Shown: in pieces, positions 24,901 through 36,900 of the stretch
How the letters are laid out: every line of letters starts with the position of its first letter
Position numbering within the stretch: the stretch's first letter is position 1
Assembly (NCBI GenBank): GCA_008933995.1
Contig: WARS01000013.1
Span: forward strand, 8,036,329-8,100,328
Source of the DNA: Datnioides undecimradiatus
Lineage: Eukaryota; Chordata; Actinopteri; Lobotiformes; Datnioididae
Direction of reading: 5' to 3'
DNA length: 64,000 bases
Program-made: the position numbers and the translations under genes
The notes under the pieces: generated by a model
What the model was told of the DNA's origin: nothing
Database searches by the model: none
Seen by the model: only the letters and a program-made list of their open reading frames with translations

Positions 24901-26600
24901 TGTTTAGCCTGCAGTAGAAGATGAGCTGTGACATTGCCCTGACTTCAGTGGAGAGTTTATTCCGCCTCCGTGGTCCCGTGCAGGAAAGACACTGCACTGG
25001 TTAATAGTCGGCAAGGGCCAGATGAGTTAACCTGTTGGTGAGAGGGTCAATGTAATGAACGCACAAAAAATGATTGCCTGGATCTGCAGCTCCTCTCAGC
25101 TTTACTGAGCTTTATCGGCTCACTGTTTAGCTGTCCAGCCTGTAGCTTTACTCTCACCACTCTCATAGTTTTCAGCTGGCAGCATTTTGCAAGAACCAAA
25201 CACCCACCATACACCACCTGTTCAGCACCGAGCGGCTGACAGACACAAGTTTGTGGCTAGGAGCTAGATCCTTAGCTGCTATATTAGAGACTAAAAGCAT
25301 TTTATATAGACAATAAATGTTTAACTAATAATAATCATAATGTTGCTCTGCAACTGCTGGATGTGTCAGTGAGCAGCTATTTGCCAACTAGCTTAGCATT
25401 TCAGCGTTAAAGGTAATGACGCTATATGTCAGTCTTGTGTTCACAGCCCTGTCCTCAAAGAGCCAAAAAATCATTTGACTACGCCTTGTGTACGTAAACA
25501 AACAGTTACAGTTATAAAAGGAAACAGTGTTACTACAGTGCCAGTAAAGCTCAGACTGTGGCAATGCTCCTTGTGTGTAAAAACAGGATGTTAAACACAC
25601 CACAGAGGGATTTTGTGGGCTTCACATATCGCATACATTTGTGGTATTTCACACAACGCATGTTAAAAATCATCTGTGTTGAATGTAACGAAATGTTGTA
25701 CTGGACGATGTTGAATGCTGGACCTCATTTTGCTTCTGAGGACAGAGACTGACGCAGAGGGAGGGAGAGAAAGGATCATCTTTGGTCACCAGCTGTGCCT
25801 TTGAGCCAGGAAAATTATTTTGTGTCTGTGTAGAAATGTTTCCACTCATTACTGTTAATCCACTCTGAGACCATGCAGTTTTGTAGATGTTACTTAAATA
25901 CTTCAGGGTAATTATAACTATGTGCAGTTATATTCATTTTTTTCATTTTCAGCACTGTAGTTCAATAACTTATCCATATTTTGTTGACCGGTCATTCATT
26001 TGCAATGGTATGTTATCCCTATGTAATGTCATAAAATAGAAATAGAGATCAATCTCTGCATTAATAGTCTGGAAAAAACAAAAAGCGTCATAAAGGAAAA
26101 CAGCACGTTTCAGTTAACAGTGTCGTCTTGTCCTCAGATGGCGTTTCAACCAGAGCAAGTCATAATAAACAGCAATAACAGAGCCAACTCTTCGGCTCCA
26201 CAGCTGTCAGCTCTTCAGGCCGCTGTGCAGTCACCACAGGCTTGTCTTATTAGGAGAACCATCTCCGGCCTTCATTTTGAGTCCTTTGTGGAGGATTTGA
26301 GCATTCATTTGAAAAGTCACAGGTGTGGTTAAAATTAGTCACCCTGTGTTTATCCATGCTAAGTCATGAGTTGTAACAAAGATTATAAAATGACTCACAT
26401 ATCCCACAGCTTCACTTTCTTCACTTAGCATCACAGAAATGGTCAATCCCTTTTGGACACTGGATCTGGACACTTTTTTTAAAAAATGACCTGATGCTTG
26501 TCCATGAATCATGGCTATCCATTTAATTTACTCACACTTTTCACTAGAACCCTCAGAAATATGTCTCCCATCCTCTGTGGATCGACACAGTTGCTTGGAT
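22000..26600. other. Gene-free spacer between head-to-head transporter genes
   Basis: About 4.6 kb with no recognisable gene, bounded by the two candidate 5' exons. It is AT-rich, with TTAATGATTAATGATTA-type simple sequence near 23.3 kb and a CTCF-like site at 23.6 kb. It would be expected to hold shared or separate enhancers for the two genes, but I cannot point to a specific element. Confidence 0.5.
23602..23613 (-). promoter_or_regulatory. CTCF-like motif in the divergent spacer
   Basis: GCCCCCTTGTGG is a full match to the reverse of the CCACnAGGGGGC core. It lies roughly midway between the two divergent transporter promoters. Confidence 0.4.
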
Positions 26601-26619
26601 TTTAGAGCCTGGAACAAAG

Positions 26620-27028
26620 TGGTGGACATACCAACGACCTACATTGCCACCTACAGAGCCATACTGCCGCTGTCGCCGCTGCGCAAATCCCTTCTCTTTA
26701 CTGTGCGGCCATGTGGCCACGCTCAACAGTCTCCGCCTTAAGTCGCTCATTCAGAGACGCATGTCACCCCCGCCCCCTGCTCCCTCACCCTGTCCCTACT
26801 GCTCTCTCTCTGTCTCTCTCTCTCTCCCTAATTGTCACACAAACAGAGCTCTCTCAAACCTCCACTCATGGGCTCACTGATGGTCAGAGCTGAAAAGCGC
26901 ACTTGTCCTGGGGAGACTGGGGGATCTAGACTTTTATTTTGCCCATAAAGCACCAGATGAATCCCTCCTATGGCTAAATGGAAGCATAGCACAGAGCCAG
27001 ACTACTGACGTGAAGCGATCTCTCTCAG
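26620..27028 (+). promoter_or_regulatory. Candidate promoter and 5' non-coding exon of the plus-strand SLC6 gene
   Basis: This stretch is GC-richer than its surroundings, with several CpGs and CCCCGCCCCC near 26,767, followed by a CT-rich tract. A CRE-like TGACGTGA lies at 27,006-27,013. A consensus-like donor (CTCAG|gtactc) follows at 27,028. The first coding exon of the plus-strand transporter starts at an acceptor (30,914) only four bases before its ATG, so a non-coding exon must exist upstream. The start site is not located. Confidence 0.35.
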
Positions 27029-28104
27029 GTACTCTTTACCAAACCCTTTCCCGTAAGGTCACAAGCAGTTTTTTTATGTCTTTATCTTTTTTTCTTTCTA
27101 TAAATTGTATATTTGCACTGGCGCGGTTTACTGTCTTGAACAGGAAATAAGCGGTGTCTTTGCAGTTTAGTGACAGCTGGGCTTTTGTGGTTGCACTTAT
27201 GCTTGGCGCTTGTAGCTGTTTTATGTAGGCCAAAGGTTACCGGCTGTGCTGTAGCGAGAGCAGCTATTTCCCTTGTTTAGTGGAGCACCTCAGACCGCCG
27301 TTGTTGCAGATTATTCGAGCAGATTGCAACATGACACACCGTTTGTATTTTGATTCAAAATTTACTCTGACAAAATTGGACTAACACTACCTGAATCAGT
27401 TTCTTGCTATGATGTGTTTGGAAAATACAAAGTTCTCAATTTTGCAATTATATTGACACCTGAAAGCAAAACAGCTCTTCATTTTTATATACAGTAGTGA
27501 AACAGAGTGGACTTAATAAATATTATCATTAATGTGTTTATATTCATGATATGTCTGAGAAAGAAAACTATTCACCACTGAGTCCATGCTTCAATAAAAG
27601 AAAAAAGAAAAACAGAAGTCACCAACAATTATTCCTTATACTGCGAAGTTTCTCAACTATTAGTTACATGTTGAACAAAAATATCATCTGAGATATTTTT
27701 GAAAAACCACCACAAGCTCTTGATAGATGTTTTTTTTTTTTTTTAAATTTTGCCACATTTTACTGTAACTTTCCACCAGATTGCTCAAGGTTTTGTGATG
27801 GCCCAGTCAATTTTATTTATATCACCCTACATCCCAATGTACCTTAATAGACTTTAATGAGCAGCTTGGATGATCTGATAGGTGCAGTAAGGACTTGTTT
27901 TCCTGTGATCACCTCGTCCCCCATGAATTGCATTCCAGTGCAACTAATCTGTGATACCATATCTGCTCCACAAGCATCAGGCAGACTAAATATTTTCCCA
28001 TGTTTTTTAGGCTGCTCATAATACTGGGCTTTTCTGTCTAGTGATCAACAGTGGAGCACTACTTTTTAGCTACATTAGAAGTGTCACTGTAAAACCCGCA
28101 GTGC

Positions 28105-28105
28105 C

Positions 28106-28140
<35 letters not shown>
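28105..28140. repeat. (CTGT)n microsatellite
   Basis: Eight to nine CTGT units ending in TTGT. The frame read through it is an artefact. Confidence 0.97.
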
Positions 28141-28510
28141 TTATCAGTTCTGGTGGAGCATTAATATCAGAGCAGCAGTTTATTTCTATGAAATTTTGGA
28201 CAAGAGCTGATATTTCCCAGCAGATGAGTCCTGCAGACTTGGGCAATCTGCTGATTTTCTTATCTTGTGCCCCAAGCAGGTCAAATATTTTTTCATGTCC
28301 TGTACTTTCTTATAGTCATTGTGAGCACTTTGATGTTTTCATTTAGCACAACTTTACCAAAGTACTGCCTTACATGTCCATACTCAATACCTATTTCAAG
28401 CAGAGAGTGTGCTCACTAAAAGTAAAAAACTAAAATAAATACTAACTGCTAAAACAGTATATCTTATAAATATATAGTTAATACTGCAGTCAATTAGTTT
28501 TGTTAATACT

Positions 28511-28640
28511 GCTTGCTCACAGTGGGAATTGTTGGGTGCATTTAAAGAGTTTGGTCTAGACCTGCTCTTTGTGTTAACTGTCCTGATTTAACCTCTGGTA
28601 TGATTTTGCACTATACAAATAAAATTGATTTGAATTGAAC
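28511..28640 (+). mobile_element. L2 LINE 3'-end remnant
   Basis: It aligns by eye with the 3' end of the L2 copy at 20,026-20,158: GCTTGCTCA, GTTGGGTG, GGTCTAGACC, then a degraded GCACTATACAAATAAAATTG and GAATTGAACTGA. Only the tail survives. A still shorter L2-type tail in the opposite orientation (TCAATTTTATTTATAT) begins near 27,807. Confidence 0.8.
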
Positions 28641-29719
28641 TGACTGTCAAGGTTTTGTGCAGTAATGCTCACTGGACATTTAGATAAAACTGCACAAGGA
28701 TATACCCTTCATTGCATGGAGCAGCTTCAGTATAGAAGACTACCATAGCCATTAATCTAAGGTCGATTAAAATGTGTTATTTTTACAGCTTTTATGGTAG
28801 TCTGGGCAAAAATGTGTTTTTAGACGTTTGCCTTTCTGTGTTTATTTGTTCATAAGTGGCATAAGGACAGTATGCAGCTCTGTCCTATTAGAGGACAACA
28901 ATGTCACCATTTAGAGGACATTAGAAGACTCAGTAGATCATAGGGTTCAAACCCTGTTGAGCTGAACACCTAAACTTTGAGGATATCATCCAACTCTGAA
29001 TCACTGTATTGCTCTATGTTTGTTGTGAATCTCCCACCTTTTAACATTCAAATCAAATTCCTCCAAACTGCTCCTCTTGCTGATCCTGTTTCACTCTGAG
29101 ATACAACACAATATGGAGGCAACATACTCTCAAAGTCAGAGGTATCTTAAAGAGATCAAGCACTAAATACTTGATGATGATGCAATAGTGGGCATCTTTA
29201 GATGAAATTGGTCTTCTCAGATGCAAAAACTACAACCCAGATATCAAATGTTGAAAAAATGATAAGATTAGAAAAGTATAACAGCGTAAAGTCTATATCA
29301 TCTTAAACCCAGGGGTTAAGCTCTGAATCAAAACTTCTTTTGAATCTTTTAGCTGTTCTGAAAACTCTCATGGAAATGAACCATTAACCACATCTATTAC
29401 TAAGGTTCTGCAAGTCCAGGTCACTAAAAAGGTGACATGATCAAAACCCAAGGGTAACTGACTGATAAACTCATATTCAAGGTTCATCTCAGTGGCATCA
29501 CCAAGGCTGATTTTTTAGCTCAGAAAGGTCTCCACAATCAGAGGCTCTTACACAAACTGACTCCTGAGAAAGTGACTCAGAGTTCATGCAATTTTCACAA
29601 GCAGGCAAAGTTACTGAAACTGCCTGTTTATTTGTCTTCAAACAACCAATCCATCACAACCTATAGAGTTCAAAATCTCCCATAACTCAGCTGATCTGGT
29701 ACTAATAAGGACCAAAAAG

Positions 29720-29885
29720 ATCAGTCGGTATAACGCCAGTCCTCTGCAACCTTCACTTGTTGCCTTTTGCTCTCAAAATTCATTTAAAATCCACCTTTTA
29801 ATTTGCAAAGCACTTTCTGGTCGAGCTCCACAGTTCATTTCAGACATGCTTTCAGTATATTTAACCAGTCGCTCTTTGACATGGT
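29720..29885 (+). mobile_element. Decayed L2/CR1-like RT C-terminal fragment
   Basis: One frame reads as a worn version of the segment after the RT core of L2 elements: a QNSFKIHLLICKALSGRAP-like run followed by ISDML and ending near SRSL. This matches the order of FKVLLLTYKVLNGQ..EMLSPYYP..LLRS in the copy at 18.8-19.4 kb. It is too degraded for firm assignment. Confidence 0.4.
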
Positions 29886-30918
29886 GTTCAACAGTTATGC
29901 TACACTTACTGCTACTCCAAACTATCCATTCTGTTTATTTGAATAACCATCTGTGACAGGGTTGTTATTCGAAGGCTTATCATACATACATGTGTACATT
30001 TCTATAAATCCAAAATATTTAACATTTTTCATGTCCACTAGAGTTTAGTCTCCAGGCTGTATTAGCATAATTCATTGTAGATATATCATATCGGCATACA
30101 AGTTGGCCACGTAACAGATAATAACAGAAAGCCAAAATAGGTTTGCTGTCATTGAGAAACTGGTGCCAGTTTACACATTGAGGTTTTTTTAAAGTGATAA
30201 ATGGAAAGATTGTTTATGTATGCTGTTTGTGAAATACCACCATCACTCCTGAAGATCAGTGTCAGTCTGGATCATAGCTATATATTAGTATCCGTCAGGC
30301 TTTAGTTGCCACTCGTCAAACTAGCTGTTCACCAGTGTTGAACTTTATCTAATTTCGTGTTGTTCTTGTTTTAAAATACCACTCAACTGCTGTTGATACC
30401 ACACCCTCTGCTGAGCGTCATCATCACAAAAAACACCAAGGAAAGTCCTTTTGAGATTCTCAGGATTTGAATCTTTTTAACAGTAATGTAGTGGCACACA
30501 TATTTTCCAGGCTATTTGCTTCACCCCCTCATCAAATCCAAGGCAGCGACACAAAAGCAACATTGATGGAAGCATTATCCTCATGCCAAGCAGCACTGAC
30601 CCTCTGTTGACCCAATACAGCCATACTGCTGGCATTGTGCGGACTTTGAACATTGATATACACCAATTAAATCATGTCAATATTACTGTGGTGGTTAGTG
30701 ATTATGTCATTTACACAGCACTGAGATGTGAAATACTGAGAATGTGCTCTTAAGTCACCATTTGTTACTGCAAAACAAAATCCACAAACAACATGAATAG
30801 TTAGAACTAGTAAAAAAGCACAACATAGTTTTAAAGAAATTACATGATTTGTTTTTGGACAGGAATGCAGAATTTACTGCCATCTTCATCATGATCACAT
30901 TTCTGCTGTTGCAGTGTG

Positions 30919-33900
30919 ATGGATGAGCCTTTTGGTCCAGAGGTCAAGCTCAGGCTGGATGTGAGCACAGCCCATCCTGTACCCACCACCCCTAGCAGAG
31001 GACAGTGGTCAAGCAAAATTGAGTTCCTCTTGGCTGTCGCAGGACAAATCATTGGCCTGGGAAATGTGTGGAGGTTCCCGTACCTGTGCTACAAAAACGG
31101 AGGAGGTGAGTTTTAATTATATGAAAAGGAATTAGGATCAACAGTGAAAGAAGCAGCTACTTTCTTCAGTTGTACATATGCAGAAGTTATAAAACAGCTT
31201 AAATATTTAAGATTGAAAGCTGCAACAACAAGTATAAAATAATGTTTACCTGTGTATTTTCAGCAGCAATCTCTATTCAGGACGACTGTGTAAATATTAC
31301 CTTGATTTTAGGGTCAAGATTTACCACTCCCAACTGTGTGCAATCAAGAAACCACAAGCAAATAGACAAAACGCAACTAAATAAAGAAAACATCTGCACC
31401 ACTGTGATGAGACATATATTGCATTTACGAAAATAAAAAAAGACAAAAAAAACCCACTGCAAGTAACTAAACTTTACTATCTTTCACAACACCTGTGGAA
31501 AGGAGGACATGGAAACTCTAGCCCCCTAAAATGCTGCAATTACAGAAAACACAAGAATAAACAGATAAACTTCAGATTGAAAGCAGACCTACAGAAGCCG
31601 ACCACTGCTAGACTCCTGAAGCTAAGCTTGAAATTGAGCTAATAATCTTTACTTTAGTTTTTGTATTTTTAGTTAGTTTATGAGTCCGACCTTGTTGGAG
31701 ATTAGATGTAGGTTCACTTTTATTGATTATTGAACGTACAAGCAACATACGTGGTGTGTCTTTCCGTTTTCCTCAGGGGTGTTCTTCATCCCCTATGTGC
31801 TCTTCCTCTTCACCTGCGGGATCCCCCTGTTTCTCCTGGAGACGTCTCTGGGCCAGTACACCAAGCAGGGAAGCATAACCTGCTGGAAGAAAATCTGTCC
31901 CCTTTTTCAAGGTAAAGATCTAGAGGTACTTGCAGAGCACCTATGTGAAATCAGACAAAAATGTGCAATTAAATGAGAAAGTTATGCACAACATCAAGAT
32001 TTCTACATTTTCTGCAGGGAATTTAGGACAAAGCATGCGTACACACCCATCAAGAAATCTAATATTACAGACACAGTTTATGTGTGTGCAGTCTGTATTT
32101 GAAATCAGTCCACAGAGCAGGGATTTCAGTTTGAGATGAACATTTGCCACGAATGATGAAGTGAATTCTCACCACTCAGTTTGTGTTTTTGTGCTCTGCT
32201 ATGACATAAAAATAGCCTCATTAGGGAAGACAGCATGGATTCAATCATAGTAGTGTAGTGATCACTTTGATTTCAATACAAAATACAGTCTGCACCTTGT
32301 TTTAAATGTGTCACTACATGTTTTACACAAGTCTGGACAGAAATAGATTTAACTGCAACTTGACTGCCTATTCTAGTTTATGTTTATCATGCCTGTTGCT
32401 CAGACTCTTTTGCAGCGAAGGTATTAAAAATAAAACTCGCTCTTCCAGTTTCACACCATCTTCCCAATGAAGCCCAGCAGATATGAGTCAGGTTTGGTGA
32501 ACTAATCCTTCACCCATAATAAACTGGAGATTCGTCTTCAACTTAGCTCCTGTTGCTTAAACATTGCCTCCTGTCAGCTATCAAATCTGTGCAAATGATT
32601 TACAAAAATCCCATTCTTGTGTAAACCTGCACTCAAGCACACTGTTTAGTAAATCAACTACAGTAGAGAAATTATCCTTTACTGATCAGTCTGTCTCTAT
32701 ACAACCTAAAGCATATTATTTGAGACAGATGTCAGAATTACATTATTAGAATATTTAATTAATAATTGAATGCTTGTCATTCTGCCATGTAATGCTACAG
32801 AATAATGACACCCTCCCTATTTAGATTGGTTCTCTGTGTTCGCCACCCGGTATGATCTCCAGGGAAAAATCTCCTCCTCCTGCTTTGATGTCTCAATTAG
32901 ACATCACTTGAAGTTATTTAGTCTTTAGACTAAATAAATGAATGAAATCACACTTTTTTCCTAATGCTTTCTTCCCTGACGAACCAGATGCGAACCCCTG
33001 CTGCAGTTACTCAAACTCAATATAAAATGATTACATGCATCTTTCATCTCTCTTGCCCTAATGTGTTGTAGATAGTGTCTTCATAGAAAGTCTGGAACAA
33101 ATACAATGAGTCCCAGGTTGTTGCTGGTTGCTTGATTTTGAGGAGAATGGAAACAATCTGGTTGCCTTTGCGACAGGGGTGAAAACAATGACAACTCTAA
33201 AAGCCTTTTAATTTTGTGTATAAAGAAGGGACTGGGTTTCCTTTGTGAAAAAAAAATACTATAATAAGATAAGACATTAATGTTAATGGTTTCCTTTCTC
33301 AGTACATTTTAGTCAATTCAAAAATCTGGTAGTATTTCATTTTAAGTGCATTAATTGATGTCTTATTTCATGCATTTTATATCATATTCAAATGAGGGTA
33401 ACATACCTTTGGAAATTGATGGTTTATAAACATTTAGTTACTACAATATTTTACTTTTACCTATACTTAAATTTTTGGTATATCATTTTTATATATTATA
33501 TATTATAGTATAGTATTAGTTCACTAATATTTTCAGTGTTTCTTATTAGTTTGTATTTAACTCTAAATTATTTTAGAATTAGTTGCACAGTTTGGGACCT
33601 TAATTTACTCCAGAACTACATGACGACCATAATTAGATGCTGTTTACTTGAAAATGTTGTGCTTGTAATGGAAAGACTTCTTGTTTGTCTGTTTCAGGGA
33701 TTGGTTATGGAAGTCAGGTGGTTGTTTTATACTCCAGTATCTATTACATCATCATATTGGCCTGGGCTTTCCTCTATCTCTTCTTCTCTTTCAAATCTGA
33801 ACTTCCCTGGGCGAGTTGCAGAAACAGCTGGAACACAGGTAAGACTTAGGGTGTGATCTGACTGAACAAACACATGTGGAAACAATCAGTAATGTTACGA

Positions 33901-36900
33901 ATCTGAGATAAAACAATGACACATTGCCGCTGTACAAAGTTGAGGCAAATCATAATGTTACTGGCTGATTGTTTCCCTTCCAGCGTCCCTCCCTTCCAGG
34001 CTCTATTGTACTAGGTACTACTGGCTGCTTTAAGAATTAATCAGATTTTGGGCTTATTTGAGAGTCTGGTTTTGGATGTTGAGTGCAAAATCCAGTTGCT
34101 GGAAACATTTCAGGTCCTGAGTTGCCAGGTTTTTTTTGTCTTGTTTCTTTGGCTTGATGTTCAATTCAAGTTACATAACATACACAAAGCCAGACAAAAT
34201 ATGAGTAACAACTTGTCGTGTCTGATGTGGCTTTTCCACAAAATGGTTCTTATATTGTCAAATACTGTCCAGCAGCATTATGAAACATGCTTTTCTGCTT
34301 CTGACGTCAGGTCAACACAAGTGATTGGCAGTGCATGAACAGTGCTAGCAAACTCTTCCCAGGGTTCCTCTCTCCAGCTCTTACTCGTGTTTCTACAGCC
34401 ATCTTCCTGCAACAGAGCACTCTCACAACTGTCACCAGATTTCAGAGCAAGACCTCTCCTCTGCCTCATAATGTTGGCAGTAAATATTAAGTAATTAATT
34501 GATTAATACCAACCTGAGCATCAGTCAGTGAGGCAAACACTTTCAGTGGGCGAACAATGATGGGGCAAAATTGCCCTACACAGTTCTATTGCAGCCTGTT
34601 TCCTGACTAACCACTCACTCAATACTGGACCACACATTAGTAGTCAGCAGTCATTCAGACCCCAGAACATGGGAAAATATTGCCCAGTTTGTTAAAACAA
34701 CTACAAAAGTTCCCCTTTAAACTTGGATTTTTTGATGAATATAGAGAAACATTCCTCCTTCAAATACCAGAAAATAATTAAATAATAATTGATCCAAATT
34801 CCAGGGTAGGGAGAGCTATAATCCCACTGAAGGTCTAATGTGCTCTCTCCACCAGGGGCATCAGTTGAGTTGAAGTTGGCCTCCATTTTGATCCCAAACG
34901 CATTCCTGTAACATTTCATGACTGCACCTCCACAGGAATATAACCACTCATAAAACGATTTAAAACTGCTTCTGTGTGGTGTCAGTTTCTGTGTGATGTC
35001 TTGTCTAAAATGTCCTGTCTTTCTTGTCCTCAGAGACCTGTGTAGAGTTTGATCATAGGGGTGATTATTTGAACTGGACTGCAGCTGAAAATGCAACATC
35101 ACCAGTGAGGGAGTTTTGGGAGTAAGTGCGAATCAAAAATTCAAATATGACACTAATCTCGGAAAGTGACATTTATACATTATAATTGAAAAATTATATA
35201 ATTGATTTTTTGCAGGAGGAGAATTTTGAATGTCACAGGAAGTGTCAATGAGTTAGGGGGCATACGGTGGGAGCTGGCACTGTGTCTTCTCTTGTCCTGG
35301 GTCATTTGTTACTTTTGTGTCTGGAAGGGAGTGAAGTCCACAGGGAAGGTAGGACAAGAGCTTTTTTTTATGTTGTATTCAAAGTGTCAGAGAAACTCTT
35401 AAACTGTTGAAGTACAGCAGATTAAGAATGAGGTAACAATATCTTTGGCAGATGATCTCTTCTACTACGCAAACACTCCATTATGAACTCAATTATCACC
35501 CCTGACAAGATGCACTGTCACTGCAGTGCAATTGCAGATTTGGAACATGCTGTGCTTGCACAAAGTTTATGTGTCAAGTATTAAAGAAATGCTCACTGAA
35601 AGAACTGTGCGTCAGAGAGACATGACATGGGACCTGAGCTAATTGTTACAGTACTGAAAACATAATATTGAAACCAGGTGTCATAGTTTACTTTTTCATC
35701 CATGCTAGAGAAGTGGCTCCAGTGATGGAAATGTCTGTCTGAGAGCAACTTCACAATGTTGGTCCTGACTGAAATATCTCAACCACGGTTAAATCAATTG
35801 CCATTATATTTGGGCACATTTTTGTGGCGGCCAAAGAATAAATTCTAATTAGTGTGATGATTTTCTTACTCTTCTTCTTACGTTTTGGGTTAAATATCTA
35901 CATTTGGATGGATTACCATGGTATCTGGTGCAAACTTCCATGATCCTTTAACTTAAAGATGACTGCCACTGACATTGCCACCTGCGTCAGCTATCCTTTG
36001 TGGTTTGTGCTATTAAGCAAAGGATACGAGTAAATACAAAGAGGAAACATAGATAAACCAGTCACTTCTGGAGTTGGTATGACTATGGCCACACAACATC
36101 CATTCTGTCGTCACAGCCATCAGTGTCCACAGTTTTGCAGCAAATAAACCACCACCATGGCTCTTTCACAGGTAGTTTACTTTACTGCCACATTTCCATA
36201 TCTGATGCTGATGGTGTTGCTTGTTCGTGGACTCACTTTGCCTGGGGCATTAGATGGGATCAAGTTCTACCTCTACCCAGATCCATCCCGCCTCACTGAC
36301 CCACAGGTATGAGCAGATTTCTATGTCTCAGTCTTCATAGACCCGTGAAAAGTTTTTTTTCGTGGAAAAAAGTATCAGTTACTTATACATGGTTTTAAAT
36401 GGTGTGAGGATTTTCACTCTAACTGACGTCTGTGTGAGGTCGATGTCGGGTTAAACATTAAATAATATTCATAAGGTGGTTCTGTAGAGATCCACTGCAA
36501 AGTTGGAACACAAGGTGAAAGCTTTTCATATGTAATTTATTGCGGATAAAAACGTGTCCTTTTCATGTATTGCAGGTGTGGATGGATGCTGGCACACAAA
36601 TATTTTATTCCTATGCAATTTGCATTGGGTGTCTAACTGCACTTGGCAGTTATAATAAATACAACAATAACTGTTACAAGTAAGTTTTGTTTAATTTATC
36701 TGATGCATTTTTCATTCTGGATGCCATAGATATACATTCAAACAGAGACCTTTCACCAACAAACAGCTTTAGGAGCCCAGTGAAAGAATTATAACATTTT
36801 TGTTATCTGTCATTTAGAAGTAAATTTCAAAATACAGCTCAGGGACTTCCGTCAGAGTGTAGCTGGTTCTGTGCATCACGGCTGCGACACATAAGACCTT

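Noticed and set aside
26120-26332. 70-codon frame following a CAG in the divergent spacer
   Set aside because: No family signature and no downstream donor giving a continued frame; likely chance.
21900-27100. Tonicity-responsive (TonE) elements, expected for betaine/taurine carriers
   Set aside because: A by-eye search around the candidate promoters found only GGAAA-containing sequences that break the consensus.
30916-30918. GTG as an upstream start for the plus-strand transporter
   Set aside because: The adjacent ATG at 30,919 gives a first exon of exactly the same coding length (187 nt) as the paralogue.
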